Of a stretch of DNA of 64,000 nt, positions 17,339-26,559 are shown piece by piece. The DNA is from Aquiflexum sp041751335. Lineage in GTDB: Bacteria; Bacteroidota; Bacteroidia; Cytophagales; Cyclobacteriaceae. A program made the translations under genes and the position numbers. Location: NCBI RefSeq assembly GCF_041751335.1, contig NZ_JBGSXS010000155.1, forward strand, positions 1 to 64,000. Reading direction: 5' to 3'. Numbering within the stretch: the stretch's first letter is position 1; each line of letters opens with the position of its first letter. The notes beneath the pieces were generated by a model that searched no databases, was not told the DNA's origin, and was given only the letters and a program-made list of their open reading frames with translations.

Positions 17339-20300
17339 ATGGATCTGAATCAAAAGGATATTAGGTTGGTTTTGGCGGACATTTACAAAAACGCCTGTTT
17401 GGATGAAGACTGTGATATGAGGGAATTGGCGATTGTGCTGGAGAATCTGGCAGAAGTTTATGAAAATTACCCAACCATACAGGCATGGTCAAAGGTCAAA
17501 ATAGACAAAGAAAGATTTGAAAAAAAAGCCTATTATCAACGTATTCTGGAGTTAAGATCAGGGATTAACAATAAATTATTGGAAAAAGCTATCGGGAATA
17601 TTGAGAATCAAGCGGCAAAAGATAGAGATTTGGCATTCACCCAATGGTTGATTATTTATACTGAGGCTTTGGTGAATTGGGAAGGGGAAATTTTCGGAAA
17701 TTTATGTAAATACAAATTTGACTTTAATCCTAAGGATAAGGATAAAATTGAGGAACTTAAATCTTTAAATCAGCTGGTGTTGGATTCGAAGTGGCCGGAA
17801 ATTTATCCTTATTTTTTGAATTTTGCAGAAAATGAAAAGCTGCCTGTTACCACAAGGAGCTATTTTTATCTTTACAGCGCTCAAATTGTCCTATATTATT
17901 TTGGTTATTCTGATATAGTCGAAAATTTGATTCAAAAATCAGAGGAAGTTTTTCCTGATAATAAATTGATCAACCGGGTCAAGGGAGAATTGCTGATCAT
18001 AGAAAATAATCTTGACAAAGCGAGGACTTTATTGTTGAACGCCATCAATGTGGATCCGAATCATATCGAGAATTATAATTATTTAGGGGATTCTTACCTA
18101 AATGAGCAGAAATTTGAAACAGCCGAACAATGGTATAATGATGCCGTTCAGATCAATTTTTTGGAATATTTGCCTTATTCCAAATTGATAAACTTAATGG
18201 GGGAACCGGTTTTTTTTGAAACAAGGCCCGGAGAAATCCAAAAATTGCTGGAGAAGGCATGTAGCTTTCTGGAAAACGAGGAATTCGGGAATAAACTATA
18301 CATCCTCCATATGGATGCGGGTAATGGGTTCAAAAAAGCCAAAAATTATGAAAAATCAATAGAATATTATTTGAAAGCTATCGAACTTAAACCTGATTTC
18401 TCTTCTGGAAAAATCGACCTGGCTTACGTCTATGCAGATAAATCTGATTTTGAAGAAGCGGAAAAATGGTTGAAAGCTGCTGTTTATCCCAAAAAGGAAT
18501 CCTTGAATTTTGCTGCTTATTGGGCTTTGGGTTGGCTTAATGAATCGGACCAATTAAACAATATTCCAAAGTCGATTGAATACTATCAAAAGTGTTTGGG
18601 CATCAGAACTATGGGAGACGACAGGGTTTATAATATGTTGGGCATTTTGTATTATAACTTGGGTGAAAATGAAAAGTCAGCTGAATATTATAGAAAGGCC
18701 ATCAATGAATATAAATATGAAATTGTTTATCATACTAATCTCAAAAGTGCCTTAGAGAAGATTGGTGGAAATGAATTGATGGTTGATTTTTATGACAATC
18801 TAGTGGCTAGTTTTCCACATAAAGCAGAGTATTTCAATGAGGCCGGTGTATTTCATTATAACATTGAGGACTATTCAAGAGCTCTGGATTATTACGATAA
18901 GGCCATAACTCTGGTCCCGGATAATCGCATCTTTTGGGAGAACAGGGGCTTGGTCCAAGAAAAGATAAATAATTATGATTTTGCGATTTCTGATTACCTC
19001 AGGTCTCTTGAATTTCAGGAAGATGATTTTTTGTACAATGCCGTAGGAAGATTGAAATACTGGCAGGAAAAAAACGAAGAGGCAGTAATATATTATTCCA
19101 AAGCCATTGAACTGAATCCGGACTACGCAATGTATTGGGAAAACCGTGCGTATGCCAATGAGAAATTGGAGAATTTACGGCCAGCGGAAAATGATATTCA
19201 ACATGCTTTGTCATTGGAAGAAACTCCAGCGAGATTCAATTTATTGGGACTTATCTATTTTAAGCTGAATGATTTCCAATCCGCTCTGGAATACTTTACA
19301 AAGGCCGAAAATGATGAACCAACAAATAGAGTTTATATAGAAAACCGAGCTTCAGCCTATAGGAATCTTGAGCTTTACGATGAAGCTATTCAGGAATATC
19401 AAAGATCAATTGAGATCAAAGAGAGTGACTTTTCATTTAATGCCATAGGTGTCATGAAGTATTTGCAAGGGAAATTTATGGAAGCGATAGACTTTTATTC
19501 CAAAGCTTTGCAGCTTGATGGCAATAATCCAATTTATTGGGAAAACAGGGCATTGGCGTATGAAAAGGCAGGAAACTATGAGTTTGCGGAAATGGATTCC
19601 AAAAAAGCCCTGGAAATTGAAGATAGTTCTGGGAGAAACAACATTTTGGGCCTGTCTTTACACAAACAGGGAAAAATTGATGAGGCCATTGTCTATTATT
19701 CAAAAGCCTTGGAGCTTGATGCCAATAATCCAATTTACTGGGAAAACAGGGCATTGGCTTATGAAAATTCAAAGAACTATAGCTTAGCGGAACTTGATTC
19801 CAAAAAAGCCCTGGAAATTGAAGGTAGCCCTCTCAGGTACAACCTCCTAGGTTTGTCTCTATACATGCAAGGTAAAAATAAAGAAGCAATTCAATATTAC
19901 ACTCAAGCAATCGAAATGGATCATTTCAACCCGGTTTTCTGGGAAAATAGAGCTTTGGCCTTTGAGGCTATGGGCTTGTATCAAGATGCATTGGCTGACT
20001 ATTCGGAGGTGATTGAAATCAAAGAGGATCCCATTACATACAATTCAATCGGAAAGTTAAATTACTGGACTAAAAATTTCCATGAAGCAATTGAAAATTA
20101 TTCCAAAGCCATAGAATTGGACGGCTCCAAAGCCATCCTTTATGAAAATCGAGGCTTGGCCTACTATGCACTTCAAGATTTCACCTCGGCGGAACAGGAT
20201 TTTTTAAAGTCTTTGTCAATAGCAGAAAGTAAAATTGTCTTCAATCAATTGGGAATAATAGAGATGGAACAAAGTCAATTTGAGAAGGCCGTTGAATATT

Positions 20301-20584
20301 TTTCGAAAGCAATAATCATCTCTCAAAATGAAGCAATTTTATGGGAAAATAGGGCTCAGGCAAAGGAATCTTTGGGCTGGAACAAGGAGGCTTTCTTGGA
20401 TTATCAAAAAGCCTTAAGTCTTGGCCCCTCACCCGTTTCCCTCAATGGATTGGGGAAACTCTCCTATAAGGAATCTGATTTTGAAAAAGCATGTGAATAT
20501 TTTGCTAAAGCAGTCGAATCGGATCCTACCAACGAGGTCTATAAAAATAATCTTGAATTGGCAAAAGAAAACAAGGGTTCTTAG
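17339..20584 (+). CDS. Giant TPR protein with eight tandem 67-residue units
   Basis: A 1081-residue acidic cytoplasmic protein. Residues 1-70 form a small helical domain and 70-190 a helical region without clear repeats. Diverged TPRs run from about 190 to 530. From residue 534 to 1069 there are eight consecutive units of exactly 67 residues, each a pair of TPRs and each starting ENR (ENRGLVQEK, ENRAYANEK and so on). Units four and five are nearly identical at DNA level (19523 and 19724, 201 nt apart), pointing to recent duplication. It begins 7 nt after the CHAT protease stop. By analogy with other CHAT-TPR pairs it may hold the protease inactive or sense a trigger; this is inference. Confidence 0.9.
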   Translation: MDLNQKDIRLVLADIYKNACLDEDCDMRELAIVLENLAEVYENYPTIQAWSKVKIDKERFEKKAYYQRILELRSGINNKLLEKAIGNIENQAAKDRDLAFTQWLIIYTEALVNWEGEIFGNLCKYKFDFNPKDKDKIEELKSLNQLVLDSKWPEIYPYFLNFAENEKLPVTTRSYFYLYSAQIVLYYFGYSDIVENLIQKSEEVFPDNKLINRVKGELLIIENNLDKARTLLLNAINVDPNHIENYNYLGDSYLNEQKFETAEQWYNDAVQINFLEYLPYSKLINLMGEPVFFETRPGEIQKLLEKACSFLENEEFGNKLYILHMDAGNGFKKAKNYEKSIEYYLKAIELKPDFSSGKIDLAYVYADKSDFEEAEKWLKAAVYPKKESLNFAAYWALGWLNESDQLNNIPKSIEYYQKCLGIRTMGDDRVYNMLGILYYNLGENEKSAEYYRKAINEYKYEIVYHTNLKSALEKIGGNELMVDFYDNLVASFPHKAEYFNEAGVFHYNIEDYSRALDYYDKAITLVPDNRIFWENRGLVQEKINNYDFAISDYLRSLEFQEDDFLYNAVGRLKYWQEKNEEAVIYYSKAIELNPDYAMYWENRAYANEKLENLRPAENDIQHALSLEETPARFNLLGLIYFKLNDFQSALEYFTKAENDEPTNRVYIENRASAYRNLELYDEAIQEYQRSIEIKESDFSFNAIGVMKYLQGKFMEAIDFYSKALQLDGNNPIYWENRALAYEKAGNYEFAEMDSKKALEIEDSSGRNNILGLSLHKQGKIDEAIVYYSKALELDANNPIYWENRALAYENSKNYSLAELDSKKALEIEGSPLRYNLLGLSLYMQGKNKEAIQYYTQAIEMDHFNPVFWENRALAFEAMGLYQDALADYSEVIEIKEDPITYNSIGKLNYWTKNFHEAIENYSKAIELDGSKAILYENRGLAYYALQDFTSAEQDFLKSLSIAESKIVFNQLGIIEMEQSQFEKAVEYFSKAIIISQNEAILWENRAQAKESLGWNKEAFLDYQKALSLGPSPVSLNGLGKLSYKESDFEKACEYFAKAVESDPTNEVYKNNLELAKENKGS

Positions 20585-20759
20585 GCAATGGATTCATAAT
20601 CGGAATTTTTAATGAATAACCTGAAAGATTCACAACTTACTTTTCCAATTTACATTTCCTAACCGAAAATTTGATGAAGAATTTAAAAAGGGTTGTTTAC
20701 ACTATCGAAAATATCAATTAGTATCTATTAATATCTACCCTCTGTAAATTCTTAAAGTA

Positions 20760-21560
20760 TCATAACTTCTTCGCCTCTTCCCAATACACATCCATTTCAG
20801 CCAAGGTCATATCCTCAATCATTTTCCCAGATTCTTTGGCGGCTTTTTCGAGGTATTGGAATCGCTTGATAAATTTCACGTTGGTACGTTCCAAGGCCTC
20901 TTCGGGATTGATATCGATAAACCGTGCATAATTGATCAAAGAAAAAAGTAAATCCCCAAATTCTCCTGAGGCTGTCTCTTTGTTGATTTCATCATCTTCT
21001 GATGCATTGAAAGCTTCTTTGAATTCCTGCATTTCCTCTTCTACTTTTTCCCAGACCTGATGTTTCTCTTCCCAGTCGAACCCTACTCCCCGGGCTTTCT
21101 CTTGAATCCGCATGGCTTTGATAAGTGCAGGAAGAGATTTGGGTACCCCTCCGAGAACAGATATATTTCCTTTTTCCAGTAATTTGATTTTCTCCCAATT
21201 CTGTTTGACTGTTTCCTCATCTTCGGCTTTGGTATCTCCATAGATATGCGGATGTCTTCGGATCAGTTTTTCACATAGGCTATCAATCACAGTCCCTATA
21301 TCAAAGGAATTTTTTTCAGATCCTATTTTGGCATAAAAAACAATATGCAAAAGGATATCTCCCAATTCTTTTTTGATCTCATTGAGGTTATTTTCTATGA
21401 TGGCATCCGAAAGTTCAAAGGTTTCTTCTATGGTAAGGTGCCTCAGGCTTTCCAATGTTTGTTTTCGGTCCCAAGGACACTGATCCCGCAGTTCATCCAT
21501 GATCGTCAATAGTCTATCAAATGCTTCAAGTTGGGATTTTCTGGAGGATAATTCAGACAT
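20760..21560 (-). CDS. mazG: Nucleoside triphosphate pyrophosphohydrolase MazG
   Basis: A 266-residue protein with two MazG all-alpha NTP-pyrophosphatase repeats. The N-terminal one has CPWDRKQTLESLRHLTIEETFE followed by KKELGDILLHIVFYA (the ExxE...ExxD metal site). The C-terminal one has GFDWEEKHQVWEKVEEEMQEF and GEFGDLLFSLINYAR. It hydrolyses non-canonical or excess NTPs to NMP and PPi. It is full length for the Escherichia coli type. Divergently transcribed from the small membrane-protein gene at 21632. Confidence 0.93.
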   Translation of the reverse strand: MSELSSRKSQLEAFDRLLTIMDELRDQCPWDRKQTLESLRHLTIEETFELSDAIIENNLNEIKKELGDILLHIVFYAKIGSEKNSFDIGTVIDSLCEKLIRRHPHIYGDTKAEDEETVKQNWEKIKLLEKGNISVLGGVPKSLPALIKAMRIQEKARGVGFDWEEKHQVWEKVEEEMQEFKEAFNASEDDEINKETASGEFGDLLFSLINYARFIDINPEEALERTNVKFIKRFQYLEKAAKESGKMIEDMTLAEMDVYWEEAKKL

Positions 21561-21607
21561 ATGAGGGGAAACTAATCGGAAGGTGAGGACGTTTTCAAAG
21601 TATTACG

Positions 21608-21615
21608 TAAATTTG
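21608..21615 (+). promoter_or_regulatory. Putative -7 promoter element for the 76-aa membrane protein
   Basis: TAAATTTG matches TAnnTTTG; the ATG lies 17 nt beyond it. No clear -33 box. Confidence 0.35.
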
Positions 21616-21631
21616 CGCAAATTAAATTGAT

Positions 21632-21862
21632 ATGACAACCTTGTACTTGACTTTAGGCTTTCTGGCATTATTCTTCGTTTTGATGTCCGTCAGGCTGATA
21701 TTTCTGAAAAACGGTGAATTTAAAGGCACCTGTGCTTCACAGAATCCTTACCTTAACAAAGATGGAGGAACCTGCGGCTACTGTGGTAAAACCGTAGATT
21801 CTGAAAGTTCCTGCGGCAACCCTGACAATGAAGTGGACAAGGTTATGGCCAAATTTAAGTAA
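21632..21862 (+). CDS. Small membrane protein with cysteine-rich C-terminus
   Basis: A 76-residue protein with one N-terminal transmembrane helix (LYLTLGFLALFFVLMSVRLIF) followed by a soluble tail with five cysteines, including CGYCGK and SSCGNP. The cysteine spacing could bind a metal or form disulfides. Small proteins of this kind are conserved beside glmM in related genomes as far as I recall, but no function is known. A hairpin terminator follows at 21875-21896, so it is probably transcribed alone. Confidence 0.7.
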   Translation: MTTLYLTLGFLALFFVLMSVRLIFLKNGEFKGTCASQNPYLNKDGGTCGYCGKTVDSESSCGNPDNEVDKVMAKFK

Positions 21863-21874
21863 TCAGTTTTTTGC

Positions 21875-21896
21875 TCCTGACACAGTCAGGATTTTT
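21875..21896 (+). terminator. Rho-independent terminator
   Basis: Stem TCCTGAC (21875-21881), loop ACA, stem GTCAGGA (21885-21891), then TTTTT to 21896. Lies just after the 76-aa membrane-protein gene and before glmM. Confidence 0.7.
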
Positions 21897-21920
21897 CTAT
21901 TTTAACTTAATCGTTTTCTT

Positions 21921-23312
21921 GTGGCATTAATCAAATCTATTTCAGGCATTCGTGGTACTATTGGTGGCAAACCTGGTGAAGGTCTTACTCCATTGGACAT
22001 TGTCAAATTTACCTCTGCTTATGGGTCTTGGGTGATAAATCATACTCAAAACCCTAAAGTAGTCATCGGCAGAGATGCCAGGATATCAGGCGAAATGGTA
22101 TCAAAGCTTGTCTCAGCAACGCTGCAAGGGCTTGGTATTGATGTCATAGACCTGGGTCTTAGTACAACTCCAACTGTAGAATTAGCCGTTCCGTTGGAAA
22201 AAGCTGGTGGAGGAATAATTCTGACGGCAAGTCACAACCCCGTACAATGGAATGCACTGAAACTTTTAAATGATAAAGGTGAATTTATTTCTGATCTTGA
22301 AGGGAAATCAATTCTTGAAAGTGCCGAAAATGAAGATTTTTCATTCGCTGAAGTCAGGAAATTGGGAAAGTATACCCAGATTGATGATTATATAGATAGG
22401 CATGTGGACCATGTTTTGAGGTTGAATCTAGTTGACAAGGATGCCATTGCTGCGAGAAAATTTAAAGTGGTTATTGATTGTGTGAATTCTACAGGTGGAA
22501 TAGCGCTACCAAAATTACTGAGAGCCCTTGGCGTCGAGGATATAGAGGAAATGTACTGTATACCTGATGGTAATTTCCCCCACAATCCGGAACCACTTCC
22601 TGAAAACCTTAGAGATATTTCTGAAAAATTGAAAAAAGGTAAATATGATTTGGGGATTGTGGTAGATCCGGACGTGGATAGGCTATGCTTTATGAATGAA
22701 GATGGCAGTCCGTTTGGAGAGGAATATACCTTGGTGGCCGTAGCGGATTATGTGCTTTCAAAAACCCCAGGCAATACAGTGTCCAACCTGAGTTCAACCA
22801 GGGCATTGAGAGATGTGACTGAAAAAAGAGGAGGACAATACAAAGCTGCAGCTGTTGGAGAGGTCAATGTGGTCAACAAAATGAAAGAGACCAATGCCAT
22901 CATCGGAGGAGAAGGAAATGGCGGGGTGATTTATCCCGAATCACACTATGGAAGGGATGCTTTGGTAGGTATCGGATTGTTTTTGACGCATTTGGCCAAA
23001 TTCGGCAAGACCATTTCCAGACTGAGAGCAACCTATCCGAATTACCATATTTCTAAAAACAAAATTGAACTCACCCCTGAAATCGATGTGGACAAAGTGC
23101 TTGAAGCCATCAAGAAAAAATACAGCAAACAGCCCATCAATGATATCGATGGCGTAAAAATAGAATTCGAAAAAGAATGGGTGCATTTGAGAAAATCCAA
23201 CACCGAACCCATCATTAGGATTTATTCCGAATCAGAATCCCAGGCGACTGCTGACCATTTGGCCAACAAAATCATGTTGGATATCAGGGAAGTGGTCAAA
23301 GGGTCTAATTGA
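21921..23312 (+). CDS. glmM: Phosphoglucosamine mutase
   Basis: A 463-residue alpha-D-phosphohexomutase. ILTASHNPVQWN carries the phosphoserine Ser104, VVDPDVDRL binds the magnesium ion, GEGNGGVIYP is the sugar-binding loop and RKSNTEPIIRIYSES the phosphate-binding loop. It interconverts glucosamine-6-P and glucosamine-1-P for UDP-GlcNAc and peptidoglycan. Some Bacteroidota homologues are annotated as phosphomannomutase, so sugar preference is not certain. Translation starts at a GTG (21921), since no ATG is available upstream of the conserved ALIKSISGIRGT start. Confidence 0.88.
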   Translation: MALIKSISGIRGTIGGKPGEGLTPLDIVKFTSAYGSWVINHTQNPKVVIGRDARISGEMVSKLVSATLQGLGIDVIDLGLSTTPTVELAVPLEKAGGGIILTASHNPVQWNALKLLNDKGEFISDLEGKSILESAENEDFSFAEVRKLGKYTQIDDYIDRHVDHVLRLNLVDKDAIAARKFKVVIDCVNSTGGIALPKLLRALGVEDIEEMYCIPDGNFPHNPEPLPENLRDISEKLKKGKYDLGIVVDPDVDRLCFMNEDGSPFGEEYTLVAVADYVLSKTPGNTVSNLSSTRALRDVTEKRGGQYKAAAVGEVNVVNKMKETNAIIGGEGNGGVIYPESHYGRDALVGIGLFLTHLAKFGKTISRLRATYPNYHISKNKIELTPEIDVDKVLEAIKKKYSKQPINDIDGVKIEFEKEWVHLRKSNTEPIIRIYSESESQATADHLANKIMLDIREVVKGSN

Positions 23313-23320
23313 TAGTGGTT

Positions 23321-23390
23321 AATGTTAGTGAGACACAAACATTGGCTCAAGTTGATAATGGTTTGGTAGTGTTTGTGAAGACACAAACAC
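23321..23390. repeat. Two adjacent copies of a short hairpin repeat
   Basis: Copy one (23321-23343) pairs AATGTTAGTG with CACAAACATT around AGA, with one mismatch. Copy two (23369-23390) has perfect 9-bp arms GTGTTTGTG/CACAAACAC around AAGA. Both are followed by TGGCT. A third member lies at 51942-51964. The pair sits between glmM and the cysteine desulfurase gene and could act as a terminator-like structure or be a mobile palindrome. Confidence 0.65.
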
Positions 23391-23458
23391 TGGCTGATAA
23401 ACTTGATAAAAACCTGTAAGGCTTACAAATTGAAACCCCAACCCAAATAAAATTAAAA

Positions 23459-24601
23459 ATGAGAGTTTATTTAGACAATGCAGCAACTACAGCCATGGAT
23501 GACAGGGTAGTTGAAGCAATGATTCCCTACATGAAGGAACATTATGGCAATCCCTCCTCTGTTCACAGTCATGGAAGACAGGTCAGGTCTGCCATTGAAA
23601 AAGCAAGGAAGAAAGTCGCGGAATTGCTGAATGCTTCTCCAGCTGAGATATTTTTTACATCCGGTGGTACAGAAGCAGATAATACAGCCATTGTGTGTGG
23701 TATTGAAACCCATGGGATTACTCATGCCATCACTTCACCCATTGAGCATCATGCGGTTTTGCATACTTTGGAAGAATGTGCTAAAAAGGGAAAGGTAAGT
23801 TTGAGTCTGGTAGAGGTAAACTCCCAAGGAGAAATCAACTTGGATCATTTACAGGAGTTATTGAAGCAAAATCCAAAGTCCATGGTTTCTCTCATGCATG
23901 CCAACAATGAAATTGGAAACATCAATGACTTGAATACAATGGGGAATTTGGTGAAAGAGTATGAAGGGTTTTTTCATTCGGATACAGTGCAGACTATGGG
24001 ACATTATGTACATGACCTGAAAAATCTTCCAGTAGATTCTGTGGTTGCCGGTGGGCATAAATTCCATGGGCCAAAAGGTTCAGGATTCCTGTATGTGAGA
24101 AAAGACAAAAAAATCCATCCCTTTATCTATGGAGGCGCCCAAGAGCGGAATATGCGTGGAGGAACCGAAAATGTGATAGGAATAGTGGGCATTGCCAAAG
24201 CATTGGAATTGGCTTATGAGGATATGTCGGGACATCAATCCCATATTGAGGGTCTGAAGAAGTATTTTATCGGATTATTAAAAAATGACATTCCCGGAAT
24301 TGAATTTAATGGACTCTCGGAGCATTTGGATAAGAGCCTTTACACTGTATTAAATGTAAGCTTACCTCCTTCGGAAGAAAATAGGGGAATGTTACTGTTT
24401 AATCTGGACTTGCATGGTATTTCAGCTTCTGGAGGATCGGCTTGTAGCAGTGGGGCGACTGTAGGGTCTCATGTCCTAAGGGCATTGAACCATGACTATG
24501 AGCGGGAGTCCGTCAGGTTTTCTTTTAGCAGGTTCAATACTAAGGAAGAGATTGATTTTACCGTTGAGAAGTTGAAGGAATTGTATGGGGTAGTGGTGTA
24601 G
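23459..24601 (+). CDS. Cysteine desulfurase (NifS/IscS family)
   Basis: A 380-residue fold-type I PLP enzyme. FFTSGGTEADN binds the cofactor, IEHHAV gives the stacking histidine, GGHKFHGPKGSG holds the PLP lysine Lys201, and SGGSACSSG carries the persulfide cysteine Cys329 in the NifS/IscS (class I) loop. It mobilises sulfur from L-cysteine for Fe-S clusters or thiolation. No other isc or suf genes are adjacent, so the acceptor is unknown. It stands alone downstream of glmM, separated by hairpin repeats. Confidence 0.9.
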   Translation: MRVYLDNAATTAMDDRVVEAMIPYMKEHYGNPSSVHSHGRQVRSAIEKARKKVAELLNASPAEIFFTSGGTEADNTAIVCGIETHGITHAITSPIEHHAVLHTLEECAKKGKVSLSLVEVNSQGEINLDHLQELLKQNPKSMVSLMHANNEIGNINDLNTMGNLVKEYEGFFHSDTVQTMGHYVHDLKNLPVDSVVAGGHKFHGPKGSGFLYVRKDKKIHPFIYGGAQERNMRGGTENVIGIVGIAKALELAYEDMSGHQSHIEGLKKYFIGLLKNDIPGIEFNGLSEHLDKSLYTVLNVSLPPSEENRGMLLFNLDLHGISASGGSACSSGATVGSHVLRALNHDYERESVRFSFSRFNTKEEIDFTVEKLKELYGVVV

Positions 24602-24672
24602 GATCTCAAAAGAGGATGTTTTAATTTTGTGATTTGATGGAACGCTGATGACGCAGATTTGGCTGATTTAAT

Positions 24673-25131
24673 TCATTTAGGCTTCATTTGAGCTTCTATG
24701 ATTTTGTTGAAGTAATTGTCAGCACCATCACGATAACTGTCATTTGCCCACAGATTGTCATTACATATAAATAATCTTCCAAATATTGAGTGTAAAACAG
24801 GATCTGAATCAATCCCGAAATAATTGGTATCAACTGTTTTTAGGGACCATGAAAAATCTTCAATTCCTGATTTGTCCTCTTTTTTACCTGTACCATCATT
24901 AAAAAAGGTGATTTTGGTTCCTAAATATGCATTCGAATCTTTTTTCATTCCTTCATTTGATTCAGGACAGCACATGATAAACTGCCATTCCCATGTGCCC
25001 AACAATTCTGTTTGAAGATGAGACAATGACCCTGAATCTTTACATTCACTAAAATCAGGAAGTTTATCCTCAATACAGGAGAAGAAGGCGGTAGTTAATA
25101 TTGCCAATAAAAAATAATTTAGTTTCTTCAT
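24673..25131 (-). CDS. Small lipoprotein, lipocalin-like
   Basis: A 152-residue protein with a type II signal peptide: a hydrophobic stretch LNYFLLAILTTAFFSC with the lipobox cysteine Cys19. The mature part includes LLGTWEWQFIMCCPES and FFNDGTGKKE, the LxGtW pattern of small lipocalin-like (META/DUF-type) Bacteroidota lipoproteins. The family is not recognised more closely. Predicted to sit on the outer membrane facing the periplasm. It is divergent from the DUF4221 lipoprotein gene. Confidence 0.7.
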   Translation of the reverse strand: MKKLNYFLLAILTTAFFSCIEDKLPDFSECKDSGSLSHLQTELLGTWEWQFIMCCPESNEGMKKDSNAYLGTKITFFNDGTGKKEDKSGIEDFSWSLKTVDTNYFGIDSDPVLHSIFGRLFICNDNLWANDSYRDGADNYFNKIIEAQMKPK

Positions 25132-25271
25132 TTTCTTTTGAATTTCAGTTTCAGGGGAAAGGTATAAAAAGAGTACGAAAAAAAAACGCTTAGTTGAAAA
25201 TCACTGCAAAAAATAACTAAAGCCTTGCTTGATATCTGTTCTGGTTTTAATTTTAGGGAAACACATTTAAA

Positions 25272-26411
25272 ATGAGAAAGCTAACTTTTATATTCGGGCT
25301 GTTGGTATTATGGTCCTGTGGTAAAGATGGGGAAAAAGGTACTGGTAATGGTTCTATTGATTTTACGGTTAAGATTGATACCATGATGGTGGATTCCAAA
25401 GGAGAAATCCTGATGGCAGGTTCCAACCTGTATATGTCCGACCTAAGTAAGGATAAGAGATATCTTTACAAGTTTGATGAAAAACAATATCTGTTGGAAA
25501 TGATTGACCTTGAGAATCTGGAATTGGTCCGAAAAATTCAATTTGAAAAAGATGGGCCAAATGGTTTGGGTACTTTCCTTAACTTTTTTACCTATATATC
25601 CGAGGATGAATATGCCTTTTCAAGTTTCATGAACAGTTTGATAGTCAATGAAAAAGGTGAAAGAATTTGGGAATTTAACTTTAGAAATCAAAAATTTGAG
25701 GGGGAACAATTGAAGGAAGGTGAAGATTTATCTCCGGGCTATACTTTTACAAAAGGCAAAGACGAATTCTACACCCGGATTTCTAATCATCCCGAACATA
25801 GTAACTTCATTGCAAAGGTTAATACCACTGACAACACGGTAAAGAGGATAGAAATCCCACAATTTGAAAAACTCAAAGACTTTCAAATTCACATGGAAAT
25901 GGAAGGACGCGGTATGATGACTCTACATCCTTCTATCGATTTTCATCCATGGAATGAGGATTTAATCATCAGCAATAGTATTTTCAATGAAGTCATCATC
26001 TACAAGTCGAAGGAGGATACGGTTATCGGAAGGAATTTTGAAAGTCAACTCACACCAAATGGCAAAACGGCCAATTTCAAAACATTGGTCAGTTCTCAAG
26101 AAGAAATGGGTGCTGAATATGGAAAAATGAATAGCCAAATTGAGTTTGGTCCATTTTTGTTTGATGAGCCAAATAATAGATATTACAGGCTGTCTCATAT
26201 TTCCAAAATGAATCCCGATGGTGAATTTGAGAATGCGGATGTGTTCCTGACCATATTTGATAATGACCTTCAAATGATAGGAGAGACAAAAATCAATGAT
26301 TATATAAAATCACCTTCAAGCTCCCATTTTGCCAAAGGTGGCGCCATTTGGCTCCATGAAAATGTGGAGGATGAGTTGGGGTTTATTAGGATAAAAATCT
26401 TGGAGAATTGA
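25272..26411 (+). CDS. DUF4221-like lipoprotein (six-bladed propeller type)
   Basis: A 379-residue predicted lipoprotein with signal peptide RKLTFIFGLLVLWSC and lipobox Cys16. The mature part consists of repeated beta strands with patterns such as YLYKFDEKQYLLEMIDLENLEL and IDFHPWNEDLIISNS, which fits the DUF4221/six-bladed propeller lipoproteins abundant in Cyclobacteriaceae. No enzymatic motif is visible; a binding or signalling role at the outer membrane is assumed. Monocistronic, followed by a convergent inverted repeat at 26514. Confidence 0.7.
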   Translation: MRKLTFIFGLLVLWSCGKDGEKGTGNGSIDFTVKIDTMMVDSKGEILMAGSNLYMSDLSKDKRYLYKFDEKQYLLEMIDLENLELVRKIQFEKDGPNGLGTFLNFFTYISEDEYAFSSFMNSLIVNEKGERIWEFNFRNQKFEGEQLKEGEDLSPGYTFTKGKDEFYTRISNHPEHSNFIAKVNTTDNTVKRIEIPQFEKLKDFQIHMEMEGRGMMTLHPSIDFHPWNEDLIISNSIFNEVIIYKSKEDTVIGRNFESQLTPNGKTANFKTLVSSQEEMGAEYGKMNSQIEFGPFLFDEPNNRYYRLSHISKMNPDGEFENADVFLTIFDNDLQMIGETKINDYIKSPSSSHFAKGGAIWLHENVEDELGFIRIKILEN

Positions 26412-26513
26412 AGGATTCTGCTGGCACGCGCACTTTATTTTAACTGGGTTTGCTGCTCGTGAAGACAAGAGTAGGGGCAATAATTTATGAAAAAAAGGTC
26501 ATGTTATTCGTCT

Positions 26514-26547
26514 AACTCTTCAAGAGTTTTAAAACCCTTGGAGAGTT
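26514..26547. terminator. Large inverted repeat between convergent genes
   Basis: Arms AACTCTTCAAGAGTTTT (26514-26530) and AAAACCCTTGGAGAGTT (26531-26547) pair at 16 of 17 positions including one G-U. The hairpin separates the rightward DUF4221 gene from the leftward ABC transporter gene and is likely a bidirectional terminator or an interspersed palindromic repeat serving as one. Confidence 0.55.
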
Positions 26548-26559
26548 TTGTAACTTTTT

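Noticed and set aside
19476..19787. Short frames on both strands with repeated words resembling a repeat array
   Set aside because: They are echoes of the near-identical 201-nt units of the TPR gene. Units are coding, contiguous and not spacer-separated, so this is not a CRISPR array.
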